Of a stretch of 39,373 nt of DNA, positions 1-6,007 are shown one piece after another. The stretch's first letter is position 1, and each line of letters begins with the position of its first letter. This DNA is from a virus. Below the pieces are notes generated by a model. The model saw nothing but the letters and a program-made list of their open reading frames with translations, was not told the DNA's origin and did no database searches. Made by a program: the position numbers and the translations under genes. The stretch spans positions 1 to 39,373 of IMG/VR virus record IMGVR_UViG_3300021959_000129. One strand, written 5' to 3'.

Positions 1-123
1 CAATACTACGGAGTATCTATGAGTGATTTAAAGATGCGTAGGCTATTAATTAATAATATAACTGATAGAGATTTAAAAATACGTATCGAAGCACTAAAAA
101 TGTTACTAGAATTAAATGATTAA
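1..123 (+). CDS. Short or truncated hypothetical protein
   Basis: The reading frame is open from the first base and ends at TAA 121-123. A good local start is ATG 19, with GGAG at 10-13 and a five-base spacer, giving a 34-residue helical, charged peptide rich in Leu, Lys and Asp. The frame has no stop upstream of ATG 19, so this could equally be the C-terminus of a longer gene cut by the window edge. I do not recognise the family. It is followed by the 338-base non-coding stretch that holds a structured RNA. Confidence 0.5.
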   Translation, partial: QYYGVSMSDLKMRRLLINNITDRDLKIRIEALKMLLELND

Positions 124-129
124 ATATTT

Positions 130-409
130 AAGGGGCGAGACTCTACCTAATATCAGTTAGTAGTATATCTCATTTACCTCGTCTTGTCCCTTTAATTTCA
201 AGAATTAAAATGCGGCTATATTCGTGGATAACAATGTAACACCATGCATAATCCACCTTGAGGCAATTGGATGTCCAAAAGAACGTTCAAGTAGTTAGGC
301 AATGGTCAAATGACTGAGCAAACCTATGCTAATCAAGATACCTAAAAAGAAAACGCAGGTGTATCTTATAGGTATTGTAGGGGGATAGCTTCCCAATGCG
401 TAATCCTAC
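130..409 (+). ncRNA. Candidate large structured RNA (gap 124-461)
   Basis: This gap has no plausible gene but contains a chain of helices. Bases 130-141 pair with 181-192 (12 bp, two G-U pairs). Bases 224-229 pair with 251-256 (GTGGAT/ATCCAC) and abut 257-261 with 287-291 (CTTGA/TCAAG). Bases 322-327 pair with 368-373 (ACCTAT/ATAGGT), enclosing 335-340/362-367 and 341-343/357-359. Bases 377-381 pair with 405-409, enclosing 382-385/391-394. The G-U pairs and the succession of nested, adjacent stems suggest a functional RNA on the plus strand. No known class (tRNA, tmRNA, group I intron, riboswitch) was recognised. The helices were found by eye; there is no covariation evidence. Confidence 0.55.
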
Positions 410-461
410 TATAGACGTATTTTAATATATAACAACAATAGATAAAAGAAAGAAGGTAGAC

Positions 462-584
462 ATGAAATTTGGAAAAGCAGTATATAAAATAGAATCAGCT
501 TTAATAGAACAAGCTAAAAGAGTTGGTTTACACAAGCTTCCTAAATTAATACAAGAGTATTTAGCTAAACACGGAAGAATGTAA
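462..584 (+). CDS. Hypothetical 40-residue basic protein
   Basis: ATG 462 follows an AGAAGGT ribosome-binding site at 451-457. The protein is 40 residues, basic and mostly helical (a central stretch of about residues 8-35 with Leu/Ile/Ala and Lys), ending in Gly-Arg-Met. Its TAA stop overlaps the ATG of the next gene by one base (TAATG), the usual sign of translational coupling. It could be a small DNA-binding or regulatory peptide, but nothing in the sequence proves this and I do not recognise it. Confidence 0.6.
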   Translation: MKFGKAVYKIESALIEQAKRVGLHKLPKLIQEYLAKHGRM

Positions 585-1105
585 TGAAAGATTTATTAGC
601 ACCATTTATACAAAGCGGTAGTCAAGGTTATGATACAGCGTTACAATCTATGGCTTGGGCTAGAAAAGCTAAAGATAAACATAGTAGAACATATTACATG
701 GTAGTATTTAGTAGTAAGTATACATATCATATAACTCTCAATGATTATTATGAAGACGCAACAAAAAAGTTCCATATTATGTGGGATGATACTATAGTAG
801 TAACAGATGAAGTTAAAGAGTATAGAAAACGTTATAGAAGTTTACATGCTATTCCACGTTATTTGATGTGGAGATTAATAGATAATAAGTTTACTAAAGT
901 ATCTTGGTTATCTTTACACAAAGACCAAAACGATAAGCCTTATTATTTTATACCTAAAACTAAAATTATTCCATTTAAGACTGATACAAGATTTACGTTG
1001 AAGAAAAATTATTATATATTTCATCAAGATATAAATAAAAATGGAACTTTGAAAAACAAAGCAAGACTATGGTTTCCAGTTAAACCATGGGCATTTCAAC
1101 CTTAA
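584..1105 (+). CDS. Hypothetical protein, 173 residues
   Basis: A clear gene with its start coupled to the stop of the upstream 40-residue gene. The product is basic and rich in Tyr, Trp, Lys and Phe, with no signal peptide, membrane segment or Cys/His zinc site. The middle (about residues 75-110) is Arg/Tyr-rich. The C-terminal half alternates beta-like hydrophobic stretches with Lys-Thr-Asp turns. I cannot assign a family. Its place at the left of the early block suggests an early, host-directed or regulatory role, but that is inference from position only. Confidence 0.8.
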   Translation: MKDLLAPFIQSGSQGYDTALQSMAWARKAKDKHSRTYYMVVFSSKYTYHITLNDYYEDATKKFHIMWDDTIVVTDEVKEYRKRYRSLHAIPRYLMWRLIDNKFTKVSWLSLHKDQNDKPYYFIPKTKIIPFKTDTRFTLKKNYYIFHQDINKNGTLKNKARLWFPVKPWAFQP

Positions 1106-1115
1106 GGAGACGTAT

Positions 1116-1253
1116 ATGACGCAACATTATTGGTATGACGCAGACGCTGATATAATGTATATAGCTTGTTTGCAAACACATGAGTTGATATTAATTATTG
1201 TACTTCCTGTATTATGTTGGGAAGTATGTAAATGGTTATGGAGGTTAAAGTGA
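1116..1253 (+). CDS. Small single-pass membrane protein, 45 residues
   Basis: ATG 1116 has an AAGGAG site at 1103-1108. The N-terminus is acidic and aromatic (Tyr, Trp, Asp). It is followed by one hydrophobic segment at about residues 17-36 (rich in Leu, Ile, Val, with two Cys), then a short basic Trp-rich tail. This pattern fits a single-span inner-membrane peptide. It overlaps the next start by four bases, since its TGA stop lies in the GTGA of the next gene. Tiny membrane proteins in early phage operons often act on host envelope functions or superinfection; here that is only a possibility. Confidence 0.6.
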   Translation: MTQHYWYDADADIMYIACLQTHELILIIVLPVLCWEVCKWLWRLK

Positions 1254-1405
1254 GAAATATACCTAAATCTTATTATGAAGGTACGCATAATAGAAAAACT
1301 AAAGCAGTATTATCGGCATACGCAAAGTACAGACGTGAAACATTACTTGGTCGTATTGCAGATAGATTTAATAGACTAATTGATATAATAAACAAAAGAA
1401 GCTAA
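1250..1405 (+). CDS. Hypothetical 51-residue basic protein
   Basis: The GTG start at 1250 has a perfect GGAGG at 1240-1244 and a five-base spacer, and the stop is TAA 1403-1405. The start overlaps the stop of the upstream membrane peptide (GTGA), so the two are probably co-translated. The product is strongly basic (many Arg and Lys) with a predicted helix in the second half. No family is recognised. Confidence 0.6.
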   Translation: MRNIPKSYYEGTHNRKTKAVLSAYAKYRRETLLGRIADRFNRLIDIINKRS

Positions 1406-1428
1406 ACAGAATAGGAGATTAAAATATT

Positions 1429-1695
1429 ATGTTAAGATTTAAAGTTGGTAAAGATACTAAAACATTAAAAATATTAAGACACTTAAAGAAATATGGTAGT
1501 ATTACTAGCTTAGATGCATTTGAAAATTATCGTGCAACAAGGCTAAGTGCAATAATATTTAGACTTAGAGAAGAAGGTTTTGATATTGATACAAGAAGAA
1601 TACAACACAAAGAAGCAAACTTTGGTAAGTATGTGTTAGAAGATACTCAGAATAATCTTCAATTATTATATGAGTATAGAAGATTAGTTAATTAG
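1429..1695 (+). CDS. Helix-turn-helix protein
   Basis: An 88-residue protein. Residues about 11-56 fit a winged helix-turn-helix of the type common in phages (HTH_39-like). There is a first helix (KTLKILRHLKKYG), then SITSLDAFEN and a recognition helix TRLSAIIFRLREEG, followed by a short beta wing with Asp-Ile-Asp-Thr-Arg. It is probably a DNA-binding regulator or an architectural protein. The gene is preceded by an AGGAG site and followed by the non-coding stretch 1696-1821. The fold call is by eye from the spacing of hydrophobic residues; the DNA target is unknown. Confidence 0.7.
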   Translation: MLRFKVGKDTKTLKILRHLKKYGSITSLDAFENYRATRLSAIIFRLREEGFDIDTRRIQHKEANFGKYVLEDTQNNLQLLYEYRRLVN

Positions 1696-1731
1696 GTAAT
1701 AGATAGGTGCTTTTTGAGTAAAGAGTTAAAT

Positions 1732-1789
1732 GGTTCAGTTCTCCAGAACAACAGCCCTCTATAGCCTGAAAAGGTATTGACTATAACCT
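1732..1789 (+). ncRNA. Paired hairpins in the gap before the exonuclease gene
   Basis: The 126-base gap between the helix-turn-helix gene and the exonuclease holds two hairpins. The first pairs 1732-1735 with 1753-1756 and 1738-1741 with 1746-1749 around a TCCA loop. The second pairs 1760-1764 (TATAG) with 1781-1785 (CTATA), enclosing CCT-GAAA-AGG, a GNRA-type tetraloop stem, at 1765-1774. An alternative 1772-1775/1786-1789 pairing is possible. The stems are short, so this is the weakest of the intergenic structures. It may be leader RNA or a processing site. Confidence 0.35.
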
Positions 1790-1805
1790 GATAAATTATT
1801 ATATT
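1777..1805 (+). promoter_or_regulatory. Possible sigma70-like promoter
   Basis: TTGACT (1777-1782) and TATATT (1800-1805) are separated by exactly 17 bases. The predicted start of transcription, near 1812, falls on the GGAGG ribosome-binding site (1812-1816) of the exonuclease gene. That would leave almost no leader, so the call is weak. The same -10 element with a near-identical -35 element and 17-base spacer occurs before the 172-residue late gene on the other strand. Confidence 0.25.
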
Positions 1806-1821
1806 ATAGACGGAGGAACCT

Positions 1822-2571
1822 ATGATAGACATACCTAAAATATATAACGAATACTTGCAAAAGAAAAGCGTTGAGAATCGTGAAAAATACAAAGACCATT
1901 TAGGTTGGTTCTCAGCTAGTAGTGCTGGTAGTTGCTATAGAAAACAAATACATAGAACACAAGGTTTAGAAGTTGGAGCATTAGATGAAAAGAGTGCTAG
2001 ATTACTAAGACTTGGAACTCTTGTACACGCTGATTTTGAAGAAGCGATGAAAGATTACGACATACAAGAAAGAGCAGATAAACCTGATGAATTACAAGTT
2101 GTTACAGAACATAGAATAGAAATACCTGAACTTAATGTAGTAGGACACTTAGATGTAGGTGTTATTAATAGAGAAGGTGAAATGATTCATGTATACGATA
2201 TAAAGACAGCAGGAGCTTGGAAATGGCGTATGAAGTTTGGTAGAAATCCAGACAAGAACCCAAGTGTGAACTATGAATTACAATTAGCTACTTATGCGAT
2301 AGGATTAGGTAATGAAGAAGATATTACTGATATAAGACTATCTATTATGTGGTATAATAAAGACAATTCAATGATGCGTGAAGAAAAGATTAGTGAATTA
2401 TATCTTGAAGAAGCGTTTAATTATTGGACTGATTTAAATGAAACAAGTGATAGCATACAAGGTGAAGCAGAAATGCTTAAACCTGGCACAGAAAATGTTC
2501 CTGTATATAATTGGGAATGTAAATATTGTGAATTTCAGGGTAAATACTGTCCTGGATTGTATAGTATTTAG
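1822..2571 (+). CDS. Cas4-like PD-(D/E)XK exonuclease with Fe-S cluster
   Basis: The 249-residue protein matches the Cas4/RecB-nuclease pattern. Conserved His69 lies in GTLVH, Asp111 in GHLDVG, and the catalytic Asp126-Ile-Lys128 in YDIKTAG. Cys38 near the N-terminus plus Cys233, Cys236 and Cys243 at the C-terminus form the one-plus-three arrangement that holds a 4Fe-4S cluster in Cas4 and AddB. It probably resects DNA ends for recombination. The annealing protein and SSB-like protein downstream supply the partners of such a system, so a role in phage recombination or replication is more likely than CRISPR adaptation; no cas1 or cas2 is nearby. The start has GGAGG at 1812-1816. The final TAG lies inside the left arm of a downstream RNA helix. 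Confidence 0.85.
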   Translation: MIDIPKIYNEYLQKKSVENREKYKDHLGWFSASSAGSCYRKQIHRTQGLEVGALDEKSARLLRLGTLVHADFEEAMKDYDIQERADKPDELQVVTEHRIEIPELNVVGHLDVGVINREGEMIHVYDIKTAGAWKWRMKFGRNPDKNPSVNYELQLATYAIGLGNEEDITDIRLSIMWYNKDNSMMREEKISELYLEEAFNYWTDLNETSDSIQGEAEMLKPGTENVPVYNWECKYCEFQGKYCPGLYSI

Positions 2572-2681
2572 ATAGACATAAACATTTAAATGGCTGGAAA
2601 CGAAACAGTCTTGGGAAAAGAATGCCCAGTGGCATAATTATAAACAACGTATATGATAAAAATTATGTATTGTCTGTCTAA
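2568..2681 (+). ncRNA. Candidate four-way-junction RNA
   Basis: An 11-bp helix with one G-U pair joins TTAGATAGACA (2568-2578) to TGTCTGTCTAA (2671-2681) and closes three further hairpins: 2592-2596/2606-2610 (GGCTG/CAGTC), 2611-2615/2625-2629 (TTGGG/CCCAG) and 2632-2639/2661-2668 (an 8-bp arm with a 21-base loop). The left arm contains the stop codon of the exonuclease gene, and the right arm ends six bases before the GGAGG of the next gene. Ribosomes finishing the upstream gene could therefore open the closing helix. It does not match the tRNA layout. The class is unknown; likely roles are intercistronic processing, translational control or a stable small RNA. Confidence 0.55.
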
Positions 2682-2699
2682 TAACACGGAGGAAACTAA

Positions 2700-2906
2700 A
2701 TGAAACTAGAATGTAGTATATGTGGACAGGAGCATAACGACCCTTATGGACACAATGCAGAACCTATCAATGATGGTAGATGTTGTGCAGTCTGTAATTT
2801 CGATATAGTCTTGCCCACAAGAATAAGATTAATGTTTGCTGATAGAGGTAAACAAGTTAGTGAAATGATAGTAAAACAAGTTAAACAAAGAAAGTTGGAG
2901 GAATAA
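2700..2906 (+). CDS. Small zinc-finger protein
   Basis: A 68-residue protein with Cys5-x2-Cys8 and Cys29-x2-Cys32 (plus Cys28 and nearby His), flanking an Asn-Ala-Glu-Pro-Ile turn, then a Leu-Pro-x-Arg-Ile segment. This layout is common in small phage zinc-binding proteins of unknown function. A GGAGG site lies at 2688-2692 and the gene sits right after the four-way-junction RNA. It likely binds one zinc ion through four Cys. A nucleic-acid or protein-binding role is an inference. Confidence 0.75.
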   Translation: MKLECSICGQEHNDPYGHNAEPINDGRCCAVCNFDIVLPTRIRLMFADRGKQVSEMIVKQVKQRKLEE

Positions 2907-2909
2907 CAA

Positions 2910-3539
2910 ATGGGATTCGATTTATATGGAGAAAATCCAAAAGTAGCAAAAGGTTTTTCAGATAAAAAAGCCGAACGATATGAAGAATTAAGCGCTATGA
3001 ACTATGATGATAGAGAAAAACAAGACCTTAATGATGAATATTGGGAATTACAAACTGAATGGGAAAATAATAATCCAGGAAGTTATTTTAGAAATAATGT
3101 TTGGTGGTGGAGACCTTTATGGGAATTTACTTGTGAACATTGTGAAGATATATTAACAATAGATGACATGAATGCTGGATGTTACAATGATAACTATTTA
3201 ATTACTGAAGATAAAGCAGTAGCAATAGCTAAAAGATTAAAGGAAGCTTTAGAAACTCCTGAAACTCAAGAATATCTTGATAATCATGCAAAAGCTATGC
3301 AACAAGCAAAGAAAGATAATGAAAAGATTAATGAACAAAAAGAAGCTTTAAATAAAATTGCTATAACAATGACGGGAGACAAGGACATTGTTCCTATGAA
3401 TTATCCTAAAGATTTGAAGAAACAATTTGATGAATTGCTTGAAGAAAGAAATTGGGCATCTAGTTATCCTATTAGCAGAGATAATATAGAACATTTTGCT
3501 GAGTTTGCAGAACAATCAGGAGGGTTTTCAATATGTTAG
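2910..3539 (+). CDS. Conserved phage hypothetical protein, 209 residues
   Basis: The N-terminus (MGFDLYGENP) and a Trp-rich block (YFRNNVWWWRPLWEF, about residues 65-80) are typical of a family I have seen in many phages without an assigned function. A Cys-rich stretch follows (CEHCED and a further Cys near residue 90), then a charged helical half from about residue 100 on. The gene starts three bases after the zinc-finger gene, with TTGGAGG overlapping that gene's end, so it is translated from the same message. No catalytic motif is visible. Confidence 0.75.
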   Translation: MGFDLYGENPKVAKGFSDKKAERYEELSAMNYDDREKQDLNDEYWELQTEWENNNPGSYFRNNVWWWRPLWEFTCEHCEDILTIDDMNAGCYNDNYLITEDKAVAIAKRLKEALETPETQEYLDNHAKAMQQAKKDNEKINEQKEALNKIAITMTGDKDIVPMNYPKDLKKQFDELLEERNWASSYPISRDNIEHFAEFAEQSGGFSIC

Positions 3540-3727
3540 AAGAAAAAAATAAAGTAACTAAAGATGAATGGATAGCATTTTTAGAAGTTAGACAAGACGG
3601 ACAATATAATATGTTTAGTCCTGAAGCTAGGCATAGCGCTGGTCTTGATAAAAATAAATGGAAACAAATCATAAGTAATTTTGATGATTTATATAAATAC
3701 TGGGGGGATTTAAATGAGTGCATTTAA
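3533..3727 (+). CDS. Hypothetical protein, 64 residues
   Basis: ATG 3533 lies inside the end of the previous gene (7-base overlap), with AGGAGG just upstream, and the end overlaps the annealing-protein start. The small acidic protein has several Trp and a Lys-Trp-Lys helix in its second half. I do not recognise it. Its place directly before the annealing protein suggests a partner or accessory, but there is no direct evidence. Confidence 0.65.
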   Translation: MLEEKNKVTKDEWIAFLEVRQDGQYNMFSPEARHSAGLDKNKWKQIISNFDDLYKYWGDLNECI

Positions 3728-4295
3728 AACGTTAAGTAAAATAGATGTAAGTGAACACATAGAAAAGAAAGGTAATTTTAGCTATCTTTCTTGGGCTTGG
3801 GCTGTAAGAGTATTACTAGAACACTTTCCAGAATCGACTTGGGAAGTACATACTTATTTTGATAATAGTGTAGAAACACCTTATATGCGTACTGAAGCTG
3901 GTGCATTTGTACAAGTATCAGTAAATGTAGAAGGAATACGTAGAAGCCAAGTACACCCAGTACTAGACCATACAAACAAAACTGTATTAGAACCTAATGC
4001 TTTTCAAATAAACACAGCAATACAACGTTGTTTAGCAAAAGCAATAGCATTACATGGATTAGGTTTATATATCTATGCTGGTGAGGATTTACCACAAGCT
4101 CCAGATGCATTAAATAAAGAGCAATACAAATCAATGTTAGATTTACTTTCTATTATTGGCGATAAAGAGTTTGAAGCTAAAATAGTTGAACAAATTGGTA
4201 ATGAAACTATCAACGATTCTAACTATAAAGCAGCTTTTAATAAATTAAAGCGTAAAGCGGATAAGATAAAAGGAGCTAAAAGTGAAACTAAGTGA
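3714..4295 (+). CDS. Single-strand annealing protein (DUF1071/Sak type)
   Basis: The 193-residue protein carries the signature of the phage DUF1071 single-strand annealing family. SYLSWAWAVRVLLEHFP lies near residues 22-40, then GAFVQVSVNVEG, and FQINTAIQRCLAKAIALHGLGLYIYAGEDLP at about residues 95-130. The tail is charged and helical. Such proteins coat single-stranded DNA as rings or filaments and anneal complementary strands during phage recombination and replication. It sits between the exonuclease (1822-2571) and the SSB-like protein (4813-5376), completing a Red-like recombination set. A GGGG-rich ribosome site overlaps the end of the preceding small gene. Confidence 0.88.
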   Translation: MSAFKTLSKIDVSEHIEKKGNFSYLSWAWAVRVLLEHFPESTWEVHTYFDNSVETPYMRTEAGAFVQVSVNVEGIRRSQVHPVLDHTNKTVLEPNAFQINTAIQRCLAKAIALHGLGLYIYAGEDLPQAPDALNKEQYKSMLDLLSIIGDKEFEAKIVEQIGNETINDSNYKAAFNKLKRKADKIKGAKSETK

Positions 4296-4554
4296 AATTG
4301 GAAAAGCAAAAGAAAACTATAGAGACGAATTGTATGAATTACATAAATCTTATACTATTGGTGTAAATGACGGAAAAGAGTTTCGTAATGCAACGTTTAC
4401 AGGAACTAAATTATATCATGGAAAACCAATGTTAACATTTGTAATGCAAACAGCTGATGACTTTGCTAGAAATAATCACATTAATTTAAATATTAATCAA
4501 AGTTATTTGTCTTATAGTATAGAAGAACCTATGGAGGATAAACAAGATGGGTAA
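4282..4554 (+). CDS. Hypothetical protein, 90 residues
   Basis: The start is GTG 4282, with AAGGAG at 4269-4274, inside the end of the annealing-protein gene (14-base overlap). The protein has a helical N-terminal third and a beta-like centre (GTKLYHGKPMLTFVMQT). The C-terminus is acidic. No family is recognised. The tight overlap with the annealing protein suggests a role in the same DNA-processing module. Confidence 0.7.
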   Translation: MKLSEIGKAKENYRDELYELHKSYTIGVNDGKEFRNATFTGTKLYHGKPMLTFVMQTADDFARNNHINLNINQSYLSYSIEEPMEDKQDG

Positions 4555-4816
4555 ATTAACTTTAAAACAAGCGGAAGACCTTGTAAAAGATGGTGTCTTT
4601 AAACAATCAGACCTTGAGAAAATGCAATCTGATGGTTTGATTAGTGCAGGTAGAGGCACAACTCGTAGATATGTCAAAACAGGAGATGGTACTTGGGTAT
4701 CACCTATGTTATATTTTGCGGGTTTAAAAGGAGCAAAGTATTCTGAAGAGATGACTAAGCTCAAAATGGAAGTAAATAAAGTAATAGAAAAATACACGGA
4801 AGGAAAAGCTAAATGA
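4547..4816 (+). CDS. Hypothetical protein, 89 residues
   Basis: ATG 4547 overlaps the previous gene by eight bases and its GGAGG lies within that gene. The N-terminal half (KQAEDLVKDGVFKQSDLEKMQSDG) looks like a short helical hairpin. The middle holds a basic patch (GRGTTRRYVKTGDG) that could touch nucleic acid, and the last 30 residues form a charged helix. I do not recognise the family. It lies between the annealing protein and the SSB-like gene. Confidence 0.7.
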   Translation: MGKLTLKQAEDLVKDGVFKQSDLEKMQSDGLISAGRGTTRRYVKTGDGTWVSPMLYFAGLKGAKYSEEMTKLKMEVNKVIEKYTEGKAK

Positions 4817-5376
4817 AGGAAGTAAAAGCAACGTATAACGAAAAAGATGACGGATTTTTGCCAGTAGCAGAAGGAACTTATCCTGCTCATGTTAGCAAGT
4901 TTGAATCTAATGAATACAATGGTAGCATTGTGTTTAACCTAACATTCAAAGTAGCAGAAGAAGCTAAGGAAATAGAAATACCAAAGCTAACTAAAGATTC
5001 TAATGGTAAATATGTACCTACAGGTGATGTTGTTAGTGCTGGTTTTGTATCAGGAAACACATATCGTGTAGATAAAGGTGTTTGGTTAACTCCTAATCCC
5101 GCAGAAGGTGAAGGATGGAAAAACAGAAGATACAAAGAGTTCTTTGAAGGCTTAGGTGTACAATTTCCAAGCAATGACGCTGGAGATACTACACTAGCTG
5201 AAATAGAAGAAAAGGATGTTATCGGATTTCCTTGTTTAATTGAATTAAAAGAAACTTCATTTACTAATTCAGAAGGTAAAGAAAGAACCTCTCTTAAAGT
5301 GACTAACGTTCACAAATGGGATGATGGTGATAGATTATCTGAAGAAGAAGTAGAAGTAGACGACTTGCCATTTTAA
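4813..5376 (+). CDS. Probable single-stranded DNA-binding protein
   Basis: The 187-residue protein begins with an OB-like beta-rich region (EGTYPAHVSKFES, GSIVFNLTFKVAEE) and ends in an acidic tail, EEEVEVDDLPF. This closely mimics the DDDIPF tip that bacterial SSB uses to recruit partners. Residues 60-150 carry the long insert seen in phage SSB-like proteins, and a LIELKETSFTNSEG strand follows. It likely covers single-stranded DNA during replication and recombination with the annealing protein upstream. It overlaps the previous gene by four bases. The assignment rests on the tail and context rather than a clear family match, so another DNA-binding role is possible. Confidence 0.65.
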   Translation: MKEVKATYNEKDDGFLPVAEGTYPAHVSKFESNEYNGSIVFNLTFKVAEEAKEIEIPKLTKDSNGKYVPTGDVVSAGFVSGNTYRVDKGVWLTPNPAEGEGWKNRRYKEFFEGLGVQFPSNDAGDTTLAEIEEKDVIGFPCLIELKETSFTNSEGKERTSLKVTNVHKWDDGDRLSEEEVEVDDLPF

Positions 5377-5382
5377 CTTACC

Positions 5383-5528
5383 AGACAACGGGGTCGGTGA
5401 ACATTAATAATCATTGCGTTATTTTCATATATAACAGACCCCAAGTCTAATATTAAAGAGAGCTTCTATAGTAGCGAAACTCCACATAAACAATGAAATA
5501 AATCTGATGGATTCATTTATCTCTTTGA
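5383..5528 (+). ncRNA. Two consecutive structured RNA elements after the SSB gene
   Basis: Element one pairs AGAC 5383-5386 with GTCT 5445-5448 and GGGGTC 5390-5395 with GACCCC 5437-5442, and encloses 5418-5422/5431-5435 (GTTAT/ATAAC). Element two has a 9-bp closing helix, 5453-5461 with 5520-5528 (one G-U pair). It encloses a small imperfect hairpin, 5462-5475, and 5492-5497/5512-5517 (AATGAA/TTCATT). Neither is followed by a run of T, so they are not typical terminators. Together with the 5550-5639 element they fill the 273-base gap. Helices were identified by eye. Confidence 0.45.
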
Positions 5529-5549
5529 AATATAATTTAAAAAACGTAA

Positions 5550-5639
5550 TTTATATAGGGGTCTAAATAATAAGAAATTAACCAGGATAGTCCTGGTGAT
5601 TGTTATTGCAAAGGTTGGCTACCTAGACCCTTGTATAAA
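5550..5639 (+). ncRNA. Candidate three-way-junction leader RNA
   Basis: TTTATATAGGGGTCTA (5550-5565) pairs without interruption with 5624-5639, a 16-bp helix with two G-U pairs. It closes two arms: 5566-5570/5603-5607 topped by a perfect 7-bp hairpin with a TAG loop (5581-5597), and 5613-5615/5621-5623. The helix ends exactly at the AAGGAGG ribosome-binding site (5639-5645) of the next gene, so folding could expose or hide that site. This is the longest and cleanest helix in the window. It could be a translational switch, a processing site or, for the apical hairpin, a promoter element. No known riboswitch class was recognised. Confidence 0.6.
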
Positions 5640-5649
5640 AGGAGGAATC

Positions 5650-5829
5650 TTGGATAAATTAAAACAAGCACAAGAATTGCTACGTGTTAATGTTGTCTGG
5701 AATAAAATTATACAAAAAATTAAAGATAATTTAGAAATTGGTTCTAGCGAAAAAGACATGATAGATGATATTGTGCATAATGAATGGGCGAAGGAAAAAA
5801 AGAATGAACGAAGCAGTAATAACAATTAA
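5650..5829 (+). CDS. Hypothetical protein, 59 residues (TTG start)
   Basis: A TTG start at 5650 is chosen because AAGGAGG (5639-5645) lies just upstream. The longer in-frame start at GTG 5596 has no ribosome site and falls inside the RNA hairpin. The product is a short helical protein with many Lys, Gln and Asp and an Asn/Ser tail. It overlaps the next gene start. I do not recognise it. Its start sits directly under the 16-bp leader helix, so its translation may be controlled by that structure. Confidence 0.6.
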   Translation: MDKLKQAQELLRVNVVWNKIIQKIKDNLEIGSSEKDMIDDIVHNEWAKEKKNERSSNNN

Positions 5830-6007
5830 ATTAACAGATAGTGAAATAAACTTAATGGTTGAAACACTTAAAAATAGCACCTTAAATGGTGAGATGAAAA
5901 AACCATTACAAAAACTAGAAGATGATTTAGTAGCTATATTAAATATGGTAACACTAAGAAGAAGAGAAAATAAACTTATTGAAAGTAGAGAGGTAAAAAT
6001 TGGGTAA
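5804..6007 (+). CDS. Hypothetical helical protein, 67 residues
   Basis: ATG 5804 is preceded by AAGGA (5791-5795). An open frame extends upstream to 5765 but without a ribosome site, so the shorter start is preferred. The protein begins with a beta-like VITIKLTDSE segment, then a long amphipathic helix with Leu, Glu and Lys, and a basic Arg-Arg-Arg stretch. It may form a coiled coil. Function is unknown. Confidence 0.6.
   Translation: MNEAVITIKLTDSEINLMVETLKNSTLNGEMKKPLQKLEDDLVAILNMVTLRRRENKLIESREVKIG

Noticed and set aside
257-291. tRNA-like TTCAA word in the 280-base RNA
   Set aside because: No acceptor stem, anticodon arm or D arm with proper spacing could be built around it.
130-409. 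Group I intron
   Set aside because: I could not find the conserved core helices or an interrupted coding exon on either side.
1692-1892. 66-residue reading frame on the minus strand
   Set aside because: It is antisense to the gap and the exonuclease start, and has no ribosome site or family features.
1822-2571. CRISPR adaptation gene (cas4)
   Set aside because: There is no repeat array and no cas1 or cas2; the recombination partners nearby explain the nuclease better.
5500-5530. Hammerhead-ribozyme-like CTGATG and GAAA words
   Set aside because: The core would need CTGANGA, but here it reads CTGATGG, and the required three stems do not form around it.
5596-5649. Longer N-terminus for the 59-residue gene, starting at GTG 5596
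   Set aside because: There is no ribosome-binding site there and the start falls within a perfect hairpin; TTG 5650 has AAGGAGG just upstream.
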